A stretch of DNA of 64,000 bases from Pelodera strongyloides (lineage: Eukaryota > Nematoda > Chromadorea > Rhabditida > Rhabditidae), in assembly GCA_036852015.1 (NCBI GenBank), contig JAANDG010000100.1:186001-250000 (forward strand). Direction: 5' to 3'. The notes below the pieces were generated by a model. That model saw nothing but the letters and a program-made list of their open reading frames with translations, did no database searches and had not been told where the DNA came from. The translations under genes and the position numbers were made by a program. Of the stretch, positions 54,375 to 64,000 are shown one piece after another (position 1 is the stretch's first letter; the number at the start of each line of letters is the position of its first letter).

Positions 54375-54446
54375 GCATAAAAGGAGGCTCCGACAGAAGA
54401 AGACTCATTCTTCCGACTCCCGACATCCAGAGCTCCGACTTCTACG
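54375..54446 (+). promoter_or_regulatory. TATA promoter and 5' untranslated exon
   Basis: GCATAAAAGG at 54375-54384 is preceded by GC-rich GGCGGGGC and GGCGTGG boxes. A short non-coding exon follows, ending CTACG|GTAAGA at 54446. The next acceptor AATCCAG at 54699 leads to the ATG at 54720. This is the clearest core promoter in the window. Confidence 0.55.
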
Positions 54447-54719
54447 GTAAGAACACCTCTTACTCGATCCTCTAACTTCTGTCTGCTTCTAGTAACTCGA
54501 CAGCATCTAACAGAGATAAAGGCATAGTTCATAAAGAACCAAAAAGGGCTAGGCTGCGCCTAGCCCCAATTCAGCTTGTCATCCATAGATATGCGCAGGC
54601 ATTGTGTGAAAATACACAGTATTAGGGCAATAAGCAAAATTGAAGCGCACTAGGTAATGGGTTATAATCTTATGAGAAAGTCTATTCTTCATAATCCAGG
54701 TACAACCAATTTGGGAACA

Positions 54720-54804
54720 ATGAAGCAAAAGCTGAAACTTCAAAACTTTACTGGCGGGACTATCCGTCTCCTGCTGATGTGCGGCTTGATGATCCTAATT
54801 GTTG
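54720..54804 (+). CDS. Signal-peptide exon, probable start of the mucin-like gene
   Basis: ATG opens MKQKLKLQNFTGGTIRLLLM, continues CGLMILIV and reaches a phase-1 donor G|GTGAGT. It is a signal peptide or type II anchor exon, correctly preceded by a spliced 5' exon. The next plus-strand exons with coding character start at 57481, but that exon needs phase 0, so at least one linking exon between 54805 and 57480 (a stretch with three MITEs) is still unidentified. Confidence 0.6.
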
Positions 54805-55315
54805 GTGAGTTTAATTCTTTACAATAATGTATAGAAAACTAGTAAATAACTCGAAAGGGGATATGCTAGACAGCTATGCTAGGACGCAACATATAGGATT
54901 ATGACAGAAAATGTGACTCACAAGTAGTACCCTACAGTTACTGCAAGTAGCCGCAGGTATTGCTAAACGAGCAGAATCATAATTGTTTTTGACAAAATGA
55001 GAAAAAATGTCGACGAAAGGGTAAGGGTAACCCTAAGAAGTAACCGCGCTTCACAACGCTTGAGTACTTCCTAGATACAATGTGAAAAACTCAGTAGTGA
55101 TTAGATCGGTGTATAGCAAAAGAGCTCTTGTTTATAACAAAAACAAAAATAAAGGCAAACCAGTTGGCACAACAGTTTCAAAGAAGAAAATTGTAGAGTA
55201 AAACATAATCCATTGGAATATCTACAACTGATAGCCAGAAATAAGTATCCCTTCTAGCGGGATCTTTAGCCACATACTATAGCAGACAGTATAGTGTGCA
55301 GGTAGACTCGTTTAA

Positions 55316-55717
55316 GGGGTCAGGCCCATTTCAAGTGACACCAATTTTTGATGATTCCATCTGATTCTCCTTGTCAAATATAGTAGGATACCATATTTTA
55401 CGAATTTTCAAGCGCAAAATTCACGCAGTACTCAGCAATTTACCCGAGCCAGTCATACCCAATTATCTATCGCAGTTGTCACGCCCCTTCGCGCCAATTG
55501 GGCAATATACTCTATTGGGCGTGGCAAGTGCGATAACGGCCAATCAGCGCGAATGGGCGTGCCAACTGCGATATATAGTTGGGTATGACTGGCTGGTCAT
55601 GGTAAATTGTTAAATAGTGTGTGAATTTTACGCTTGAAAATTAGAAATATATTGCATCCTACTATATTTGACATGGAGAATCAGATGGAATCATCAGACA
55701 TCGGAGTCATTTGAAAT
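55316..55717. mobile_element. TTAA MITE (GGGGTCAGGCCCATTTC), right end truncated
   Basis: TTAA 55312-55315, then GGGGTCAGGCCCATTTCAAG; arms inverted as in 41616-42025. The right arm stops at TCATTTGAAATCG, short of the expected GGGCCTGACCCT. Confidence 0.8.
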
Positions 55718-55843
55718 CGTCACGAACCATCACTGAACAGCCCGAACTCATCAGAATACGCAGCACATCAAACATATCAGCATAGGGGTGGGAGGGCGGC
55801 ACTATGAGACAGCAGTTTTTCGGTTTTAATATCTTACAATTAG

Positions 55844-56010
55844 AGCGAAATACCGGTCGGTTTTTGAAACGCATCTCAAGTACTTGCATTCCTATGCATT
55901 TACGCAACGTGGGGTCTATTTGGGGTCTAGTTTATATTCTAATTTTGGCTCATTTTGCACAAAAAAACAGGTGTACGCCATGCGTTTCAAAAACCGGCCG
56001 GTATTTCGCT
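55844..56010. mobile_element. AGCGAAAT/GGTTTTTGAAACG MITE copy
   Basis: AGCGAAATACCGGTCGGTTTTTG opposite AAAAACCGGCCGGTATTTCGCT; TTAA at the right, TTAG at the left. The best preserved copy of its family here. Confidence 0.82.
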
Positions 56011-56111
56011 TTAAACTTCTTATAAAACCGTATTACACAACCTATAGCTTTTTCTAACAAAAGATAAACAAATGCATACATGTTTTTAACAACTCGCATG
56101 ACTCGCATGAG

Positions 56112-56311
56112 TCAGCGTGGAGATGCCCACATGAAAATTTTTTTCCTCAATTAACTTGCTCATAATTTCAAAAATATTACTGCGAAAACCGCATTTCTAT
56201 ACATTTAGAACTCGCAGAGTTATTCCCAGGCAAACTGTTCGGCCAGGTACCGTAGGCAGAAACGTCAAAATAATCCGTCCATTAGCATTCTTTCTCTACA
56301 TAATAATAGGA
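56112..56311. mobile_element. Left half of the AGGGAGAGGCCCACGAG-type MITE
   Basis: TTTTTCCTCAATTAACTTGC, AATATTACTGCGAAAACCGCATTTCT and GTTCGGCCAGGTACCGTAGGCAGAAA match 43630-43830. The terminal sequence is altered and the right half is absent. Confidence 0.65.
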
Positions 56312-56315
56312 TTAA

Positions 56316-56737
56316 AGGAACGCAGTCACGATATTTTCGCACTTTTTATTTGATTTTCATTAAATATAGGAAGTTATGAAAAAAATTCAGTATCAATATC
56401 AAGTTTCAGAAAAACAAACTCGGTGAGAGATTTCACTGAGAATGGGAGTTTCTCGACTACAGTATATACGCAATAGCCCGATCATAGGCTCATTATAATA
56501 TTATGAATACCCTGCAGTTTTACACATCTGGGATATGCTGTCACTGCAGGGTATTCAATCTCGGCCGCAGCCCAGGCAATTGCTTTCATGCACACATATT
56601 GTTATCCAGTCACTCCCATCCTCAGTGAGTTATTTCCCTGAGCTCGTTTCTCTTTAACTTTGTACCATATTTTCCCTTCACACCTTCCTATATTAAACTA
56701 AAATTAAATAAAAATGACGTGACGTGACTGCCTTCCT
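56316..56737. mobile_element. TTAA MITE (AGGAACGCAGTCACGAT family)
   Basis: 422 bp between TTAA 56312-56315 and 56738-56741. The inner stem AATACCCTGCAG/CTGCAGGGTATT is perfect. Immediately downstream the right end with flank (CGTGACTGCCTTCCTTTAAG) is repeated once more at 56757-56776, a small tandem duplication. Confidence 0.85.
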
Positions 56738-56845
56738 TTAAGATAATTTAATATCGTGACTGCCTTCCTTTAAGATAATTTCTCGTTCCTGCAAACACCA
56801 ACAAGAATAAAACCATTAGCCATTAGTCAAAACAGCAACCATTAA

Positions 56846-57066
56846 AGACTCAGGCCTACGGATAAAAAGTTTTCCCCAATTATTCTGTGATAAAACTCCA
56901 GCATTACTAAATCGTGGTTGCGAAAAACGTTTTCCCCAAATCCCATTTTCCCCAATCTCCTCAATTTTGCATAGTATGTAAAGCGGTTTTCGCAGCCAGT
57001 AATTTGAGTAATCTGGGAGATTTATCACAAAAAAAATGGGGACAACTTTTTGCACGTGGGTCTGAG
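56846..57066. mobile_element. MITE related to AGGCACAGGCCCACG
   Basis: TTAA then AGACTCAGGCCTACGGATAAAA at the left; GGACAACTTTTTGCACGTGGGTCTGAG at the right. Central AATTTGAGTAATCTGGGAGATTTATC matches the element at 9347. Ends are diverged. Confidence 0.6.
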
Positions 57067-57480
57067 GGTCTGAGCGTGGGTCGAAGCGGACTCGTTAGTG
57101 TACGTTGAACGATCCATTTCCCACTCACAATCTGGGGACCTACTGGAGAACTAGGCAAAACAAGGGCTTTTGGGGCAACATTCGAGATGTTATAGCCCTA
57201 CTTGCCCAGAACAAGTCTATGACTCGTATGGCGCAATCCGCGTTGCCAGTAATTCATTGTAAACTTTTCGCCGCAGCAACATCGCAGACACCTGTGTAAC
57301 TATAACAAAGAAGACCGTAGGAAACGGAAAGAATAGTCAATCCAAACTGAAGCACCATTGGTTCGGGAAAACTTGTATCAACCGACGAAGGAAGGCAATG
57401 TCCTAATAGAAGCCACGTGACCACAAACGATGCCACAAACGTTCATACGGGGTCAATTCACCTCATCGTTTTTTTTTCGT

Positions 57481-60400
57481 ATGTTGTTTGTACGCCAGCA
57501 GCCAATTACAAAACGGAATGAAACATGTTCTGTGAAAAACACTTCTTGTACTATTGGGCTCGTATCTCCTTGTAGAAGCACAAGTACGAACGTCACGCGA
57601 TCGCAACTACCCCCATACAGTGGGATATATGCTTTGCCCCCAAAAGGTACTTTGAGTTAATCGATTGTTTGCTGCAGCGCTAGGCAAGTTATTGGTATTT
57701 CAATGCCGATGACACTTATTGCTCCTGCAGGACTTCCATACTTCCTCCGATAGGAACTTGTTGATCGTTGTTGATCGAGGCCAGGGGAAATTGCATATTT
57801 CGCTGCCAGCCTATGCTCTGGTTTCCAGGAGCGATTCAGATCCTTTGTACAACTTCATCTTTTAGTTCCTCATAGTCGACTCCGATTCATTATTTTGGGT
57901 AAACACGATTCACAATACATGGCTTTCATTATATTTAGATTTGGCGCACGGCAAAAAGTTCGGCACATGCTACTCATGTTACGACAAGGGCACTCTCAAG
58001 AAGCACTGTTCGATCAACCCTGGAAAAATTGGAAAATGTCTCATGTTAACTGTAGTGACAAATTCCTCAACCTCGACTCAGGTGTGTCATTTGCGCGTAC
58101 CATTTCCCGATTAAGTCCTGCAAAATAATTTATCACCATATAAATGCTAACTTATTTTCTATTTGTTGTTCACTCGTAATAGAAAAAAACCGACCGTATG
58201 CAAAGAGGAAGATTAAAATATTTTTTTAGTAAAACAGCCGCATGGGGTTGTAGTACAAAATATGTATATTGTAAGATATAATTGGCTATTTAGCTGGCAA
58301 CGACTTCGAGCACACATCTTCCTCGGACTACACAAGTTCACGGGCAAGATGGGGATACTACGACAACCTGGACAGATGGTAATGCCTACATAAGCAAATC
58401 GAAATATTTCATCCTGTGATTGCCCTGCGAGCCGCAAACATTTCTCAAAATATCTGTGGTTGTACATCAAAATTGTTTACCTCACAACCATTTAATACGA
58501 TTTTTCGAAAGAATCTTACAGATGAGCAAGTTCCAGCCAAGCACCTTTTACGTGACATATTCTATTCGGTCGTGAATATACACAGTCGAACTAATCCTTT
58601 CCTTTCTGACGTATAATTTTTGTTTACTACCTAACTGTAAGACTAGGACATCTAGCCGAACTGAGCGACTTTTGAGAGGTCACAATAAGTAGCACAATAT
58701 GTAACACCAATCAATTGGAGGATTAATATTAGTTGAAGAAAATGAAAAGAATTTCAGCAGAGTTTTTTTTAATTACAGAACGTCTTCCGACCGCACGAAC
58801 CGAGATCCTCCATTCAACCTTGGAAACAGGCGGCACGAAGGTTGCTTCAACTTCGACTCGGCCAAGAAGTGAACCAACGACACCTGCTGTCACGCAGGCG
58901 CCCACCACTGAATCGATCACCTCCTCGTCCGCTGAAACATACCTTGTCCACACCTCCTCTTCCGCGGAAACATACCTTGTCCACACCTCCTCGCCAAGCA
59001 TTGCGACAAAACGCCGAACAGCTTCCCCGACAACCCTGACTGTGACCAACCACGATGAAACCTCTGAGCCGAGTACTTCTCACCTCTCCTTGAAAACAGC
59101 AGAAGAGACAGTCGGTACCTCAGCCTCTACCGACAGCCCTGAAGCAACTGATGCCTCAATGCCTACATTCTCTCACCCGTCCTCAGAACTTGCGAAGTCA
59201 ACCACTTCGACGACAAAAACTTCCGTCTCAACTGATTCCAAGACGGCAATCGTGGATTCCACATCGGCAAAGGATCAAACTGAAGCCGTCTCGGAAAAAA
59301 CGACCGAAGGTAGAACAGCGGTCACGCCCTCAACAGAATTGAAAACTTCGATATCTGCACTGCACTCAACGGCCACACCCAGCCCAACTGAAACGGAAAC
59401 CACGATGATGTTAACCAGAACGACAGTGAGTTATTGTTTTTATTCACCCCTAAAACACAATAATAAGTTTTTATTCACCCCTAAATGTTTTTATTCACCC
59501 CTAAATCACAATAATAGGACGCCTTATCTTTTTAATTTATCTTATTATGAGACTAACTAACTGTATGCAGGAGAAGCTACACGGTTATGAAACTTCTGGA
59601 CCGGATTCCGCAGAATCAAAGGCAACCACAATGAGCCCACACGAAGCCACTGAAATAAGCCGCCCACTTGCGACCGTAATTTTCTGATAATTATCACATT
59701 TTATGATTACTATTAAATATTATATTATGGTTACTATTAAATATTATGATGATGATTAAATATGGTTATTGTTAATAAACAATATTATTAAATTTTAGGA
59801 CCCAGCGACCGTTGCCTTCACAACGGAAAAGAAAGTTTCTTCTGCAGAAGGAACCCCAACGACGCATTCGCAATCCGAGCCATCGTGGTCCAGTGTGTCT
59901 TTGCCTGCCGAATCTTCAGTGACAAGTCTTCCTTCACAAACTAAACCGCAAACGACCGAAACCACAGTTGAGAGACTTGCACCAACTTCTTCTACTATCG
60001 AAACTCGGTCGTCCAAGACGATCGCCCACGCCGAAACTCAGTCGTCCGACAAGATCGCCCACCCATCTTCACCAGTCGAAACGGATCCGACAGTAACCAA
60101 ACCCAAGGAGACCACCTCGATCACGACGACGACATTGACCAAAACAAAGGCAATCTCGGTCAGTGACAAGACATCCGGAATAAGTGATCCTTCATCGTCA
60201 GCAACTCTTGTTCCCAGCAGCTCAGAGCCTACTTCACGTGTAACCAAGGTAATGGATGAGATGGACGACACCTCTACCTCCCCGCGTCAAGGAGAAACAA
60301 CAGCGATAGGAACAACGGTTGAAACTTCAACAGCGGAATCCTTAGGCAGAACAACGAGGACAACTAAGGAAACCGAAGCACAAGAAACCGCGTCGAGTTC

Positions 60401-63400
60401 CGCGAAGGGCACTGCAAGCACCGTACCCTCAAGTGTGCCGGAGGACCTGTCCAAAGCGTCTTCTCTAGAATCAAGCAGATGGCCGGAAGCCACAACGAAA
60501 TCCATCGAAACCCCAGCAAGCGCAGCGGGATCCTCCTCTGCATCACGCACGAGCTCTTCAACAAAAGCGACCGAAGCAGGCAAGCAGCAGACCCCGCAAC
60601 CGACATCCACGTCGGCCACATCAGCTTCAACTTCATCGTCCATGGAAAAGACCTCTGTCCCTACTCAACCAGGAAAGATCACTCCAAAGTCAACTCCAAA
60701 GACTTCCACATCTTCTGAGTCGGCAACCACGAAATCGTCCTCCACGAAACCCTCGGATACTGAGTTCAGCACCACAATGGATGAGATCACAAAGATCACT
60801 AAATCAATCCTGTCAAAGCTCTCTACCCCAAAGCCGGAAACCAGCGAAAGAGAGAAGACCGACACCACTGCTGAGCCCACACCGTCGCCGATGACAACCG
60901 TCACAAACTACGTGGCTACCACCAAGAAACCAGTGATGATTCTGGAGACGACGACCGACCTGTCTCTGACCACCCGATTGCCCTCAAACGTAAGTATATT
61001 GCAATATTAAAAAAAACATAGCTTCATGGTAGTTTTTCGTCGGCTTACTGAAGATTTTCGCGGTTGACAGTTAATAAGCACGCCAAAATACCTACAAAAT
61101 GAAGCATTCTTTCAGGTGACCTTCATCAGTATCCCCACCACAAACACTCCCACAACGGAAAGTGGGTGACACTTTTTATTTTTTTTACAGCATAATGTAT
61201 TACTAGAGTAAATCCGTTATTTGCCAACTCGATTTGTCAACGGTGTTATGAACCAAGGCAACCATTAACAACTCTATCATTATCAGCTCCCACCTACTGC
61301 CAACAACCTTGCCCGGACCACTTCTGGGACTCCGGTGACATGTGCTTCCTCGTCGTCCCCTCATCCCAATCCGTCTCGTACATCAGAGCAATCAGCTACT
61401 GCCAGGTTAGCGTTTCGACGTTTTTGGAACAGATTCGGAGAAAATTTCTATATCAATACATAGGCTCAAATTGATTACAGGTTAACAATGCATGATGTTC
61501 TTTTCGTCATACATTTTCTTCTTATTATGGAAGTCTCTATACCGGAGTTTAAAAATCAGGACATATGTCCTTATTCAAAGTAGTAACGTCTTTGAATAAT
61601 CATTATAATTTAGACGCTCAGTGACAAGACAGACATGGCCTGGGCAGCCGACCTGGCCAACGCCACATTGAACAAGCAATTCGAAGATGCCCTGTAAGTT
61701 TCTATATAAATGGTATATACAAAACAGAAGATTACGTCCTTTCTGAAAAAGTAGATAACGAGAACTCAGTGTGCGGTAATTAGGAATACCAATGATAATA
61801 TAAGGTCATGCTGTTGTTTTAATGGGGTTACTTGTTTTCACAATAGTTCAGCTTTATATATTGGATGCAAGTAGGCATAGCGTTTTTTCATTATTAATAA
61901 AATTGCAGCCTGGACCGCGGCGTGACTTCTGACCTCGTCTTCTACAATGAAAAAGGATCAAAACAGTTCCGTGCGAACAAGAAGGTTATTTATTTTCTGT
62001 CGCGCTATATTTTTGCCTTATTGTTAGTTTGGAAATGATTGCTTGCTCGTAGAAGTTCCAAAAATTGTTTTGATAACTTATTAAGAGAGAGAGAGAGAGA
62101 AGCGAGAGAAACAGCGAGATAGAATTATAGACATCTTTTAGGTAAATGTCACGCGTCTGTCCGCAATCCGCACCACCTTCTATGGAATCCTTGAGATGGA
62201 CTGGGTCATCAATAACCAGATCATCGATCATCCCGTGGATGAAGTCAGAAACGACATTTCCGCCTTCTGCCGAACGACCAGTGGGTGCTAGCTGTTTCTT
62301 GTTCAACCATATCCTCACGTAGACTACGATATTGAGAACGTGGCGCAGAACTGGGCAAGCGTCTGGAGCGATCACTGAAAATGCTAAATCGGTATCAATA
62401 ACAGAGAAAATGCGCTCGGCTAGCTTCCCGCGAAAGGTTGTCAGTAAACTCGAGAAACTAGCTAAATTCTGGCGAAGGCTGAGTCAGTTGCGCAGCGCCG
62501 ATGTATTACTTCAAACGTTTATTTTGTATGTGTGATGCCTGGCCTTCCCACGTTATCTTCCATTACACGTACTGTAGAGCTACGGTATTTTTTATGCTTC
62601 TGCATATAACGCCCAATATTCAGGATTCTGCCAGAGGAGCCGCTGCGCTTTCTCAGACTTCGTCGAAGCACAGATGGAGAAAATTGTTGGACTCCCAATG
62701 GGAGTGGAGTACCTCCAGGGTAAATTTTAGCACACGGCTGAAGCGCTTCGATTTACGTGAAAATCTTTTATTACGCTGTCTGTAGACTCGTGTGCATTTA
62801 CTGTCAAGAATCTTTAACCGTAACCTAAAGATTGTTTGAAATAAATATTTGAAAATTTTCTATGTAATCCTCAGCAAGGTAATTGCAGAAAGTTAATCTA
62901 AAATACAATAAACAATGCTAACTAACGTAACCTTCAGAAGGAGACCAGGTCGTCCTTCCGTGCATCCGAAACGACAAGGCCCAAACCGTCCGCACCCGCT
63001 GCTCGTCTTATGGAAGTTGGGTCCCGCACCCCACCATGTTGACCTGTGACCCCCCTGGTCTGTTTTTTTTCTCTGAGACTGCTATCTTTATCTATCCGAA
63101 CCAAAATGATCGAAGTCGATCGGAAGTGGAAATAGCCTGGAAATAGTTTCCGTAGGGTTATTCTTTATTTGGCTGTTTAGTTGGCTAAATCCATGTGGTC
63201 CGTTATAAGACATCTGTGTATATCCATTCAAAAAGAAAGTAACAATACAAATGTCAATTAATTCAGCTCGCCCGTTTGTCGAAGAAGAAGTGGAATTCGA
63301 CGGAAACCCGAAACTGCAGGCAGACTGCCGCGCGTAAGATATAATTATTTGACATTACATAGAATTGAGAATTCAGTGTGATGAGATAAAAAATAAACTA

Positions 63401-63729
63401 GTACATGCGGGTTGCACATGCTGACCGATTACGCACCCAATCTATTACAGCTGCTACAAATATGGAACGGACAAATGTGTGAAGCAAGAAAATGGACTCT
63501 TCCAGTGCGTGTGCAAAACCGGATGGACGGTTAGCCTTTTACAGAATTCATAGTCGAATGTCAGTTGAAGTTATAGAGGAAAGTATGCAGGGATGTTGAC
63601 GCTTCTACAAGTACAAGTTACCAGTTGACTTCTTCAGAGATTCACATGCTGGAAATCGCCAGATATGTGTGCGAACATCACAACGGAATGCGGAGTAGGG
63701 AAGTGCAAGAGCATGCTCGGAATGCATGT
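57481..63729 (+). CDS. Mucin-like protein with lectin-like, sushi/HRM-like and EGF-like modules (incomplete)
   Basis: Sixteen exons chain with consistent phases: 57499(or ATG 57481)-57646, 57939-58081, 58294-58378, 58779-59425, 59571-59675, 59799-60989, 61116-61161, 61287-61405, 61614-61693, 61909-61984, 62142-62280, 62624-62719, 62938-63057, 63267-63333, 63451-63529 and 63638-63729, about 1,077 codons. Order: Cys-containing N-terminus (NETCSVKNTSCTIGLVSPC; FGTCYSCYDKGTLKKHC); about 670 Ser/Thr-rich residues, including a direct repeat of SAETYLVHTSS; a lectin-like stretch (PTYCQQPCPDHFWDSGDMCF through DISAFCRTT); a C..GSW..C piece (TRCSSYGSWVPHPTMLTC) like sushi or hormone-receptor modules; and two EGF-like pieces (CYKYGTDKC..FQCVCKTGW; CWKSPDMC..CGVGKCKSMLG). 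Likely a surface or secreted glycoprotein. The 5' exon is probably at 54720. The 3' end is not in the window and is disturbed by a LINE tail. Confidence 0.75.
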
Positions 63730-63755
63730 GTAAGTGTATTTTGAATTATACATAT

Positions 63756-63835
63756 GTGACGCATAATATAATATAATAATATTAATATAATATAATATTT
63801 ATTACGCAAACAAAAATGTACACGCACAGTTACCA
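63756..63835 (-). mobile_element. LINE 3' end with ATAATA tail, second copy
   Basis: An ATAATATAATAATATTAATATA tract followed by TATTTATTACGCAAACAAAAATGTACACGCACAGTT matches the 3' end of the LINE at 30400-30450, same orientation. Only the extreme 3' end is recognisable. It sits in an intron of the mucin-like gene. Confidence 0.75.
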
Positions 63836-64000
63836 ATACATAATGCTAGTTTTTTTCAAAATCGCAGAAGACAATTAAATCGAACACGCAACAATCGGCA
63901 AACAATTTGGCTTATGCTTTTACAAATTACCAGTATACAGAGATCCACCTGCTGGAAATCACACCAAGAAAAAGAAATAATTAAATTTCATAATACCTAG

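Noticed and set aside
57292..57358. Minus-strand signal-peptide-like exon (MVLQFGLTILSVSYGLLCY)
   Set aside because: Phase and donor are acceptable, but no partner exon follows and it would be antisense between exons of the plus-strand mucin gene.
1..64000. CRISPR array or prokaryotic operon
   Set aside because: All short tandem repeats are direct satellites without unique spacers, and genes are spliced with GT/AG introns.

Overview
This is nuclear DNA of a nematode, most likely a rhabditid close to Caenorhabditis. That placement is inferred from the short introns with TTTCAG-type acceptors, small secreted Cys-rich proteins with Thr-rich linkers, a PAN-domain protein, a mucin/C-type-lectin-like protein, and dense TTAA- and TA-flanked MITEs. 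It is not bacterial: there are no operons with ribosome-binding sites and no CRISPR. All gene models were spliced by eye by matching GT/AG sites and intron phase; no alignment was run.

Left part (0-18 kb). A complete 8-exon gene for a Lys/Glu-rich, N-terminally anchored protein lies at 567-3402. The rest is mostly transposon-derived: a tRNA-derived SINE-like repeat (3.7-4.15 kb), MITE hairpins (5.3, 8.0, 9.3-10.5 kb, including a nested one), and a 4.25-kb TTAA-flanked composite element (10961-15208). The composite element has tandemly duplicated inside itself a unit made of a 59-bp minisatellite and a tRNA-Gly(GCC)-like gene. A 16-bp satellite follows at 16 kb. Two small Cys-containing genes are partly readable on the minus strand (5976-6679, 16843-17364).

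Central part (18.7-41.3 kb). This is a cluster of one small secreted protein family. Exon 1 is a signal peptide, exon 2 (most members) a Thr-rich linker, and exons 3 and 4 encode an 8-Cys module; exons 3 and 4 are 127 and 166 nt in nearly every T-linker copy. Four members look intact (20794-22068 +, 23030-24622 -, 29083-31510 +, 40170-41255 +). Three are damaged (26395-27114 lacks exons 3-4; 33307-34653 lost a splice donor; 35640-36899 lost its signal peptide), and two orphan signal-peptide exons remain (19268, 37647). Repeated flanks and repeated (+,-,+) gene order show block duplication. A mariner copy, a 5'-truncated LINE, MITEs and an inverted 82-bp exon copy sit in the introns and spacers.

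Right part (41.3-64 kb). It holds more TTAA MITEs, a young non-autonomous LTR retrotransposon (44111-45661, minus orientation, two 298-bp LTRs, PBS and PPT visible), a PAN/apple-domain secreted protein (47092-48846, minus, 6 exons, complete), an unidentified 149-codon ORF (53774-54223, minus), and a large mucin-like gene (57481 to at least 63729, plus). The mucin gene has a long Ser/Thr-rich region followed by lectin-like, sushi/HRM-like and EGF-like modules, and it is cut by the window end; its signal-peptide exon is probably at 54720-54804.

The recognisable genes are all extracellular or secretory (Cys-rich modules, mucins, PAN, lectin-like). This is typical of fast-evolving nematode surface or immune loci, but no function is demonstrated by the sequence.
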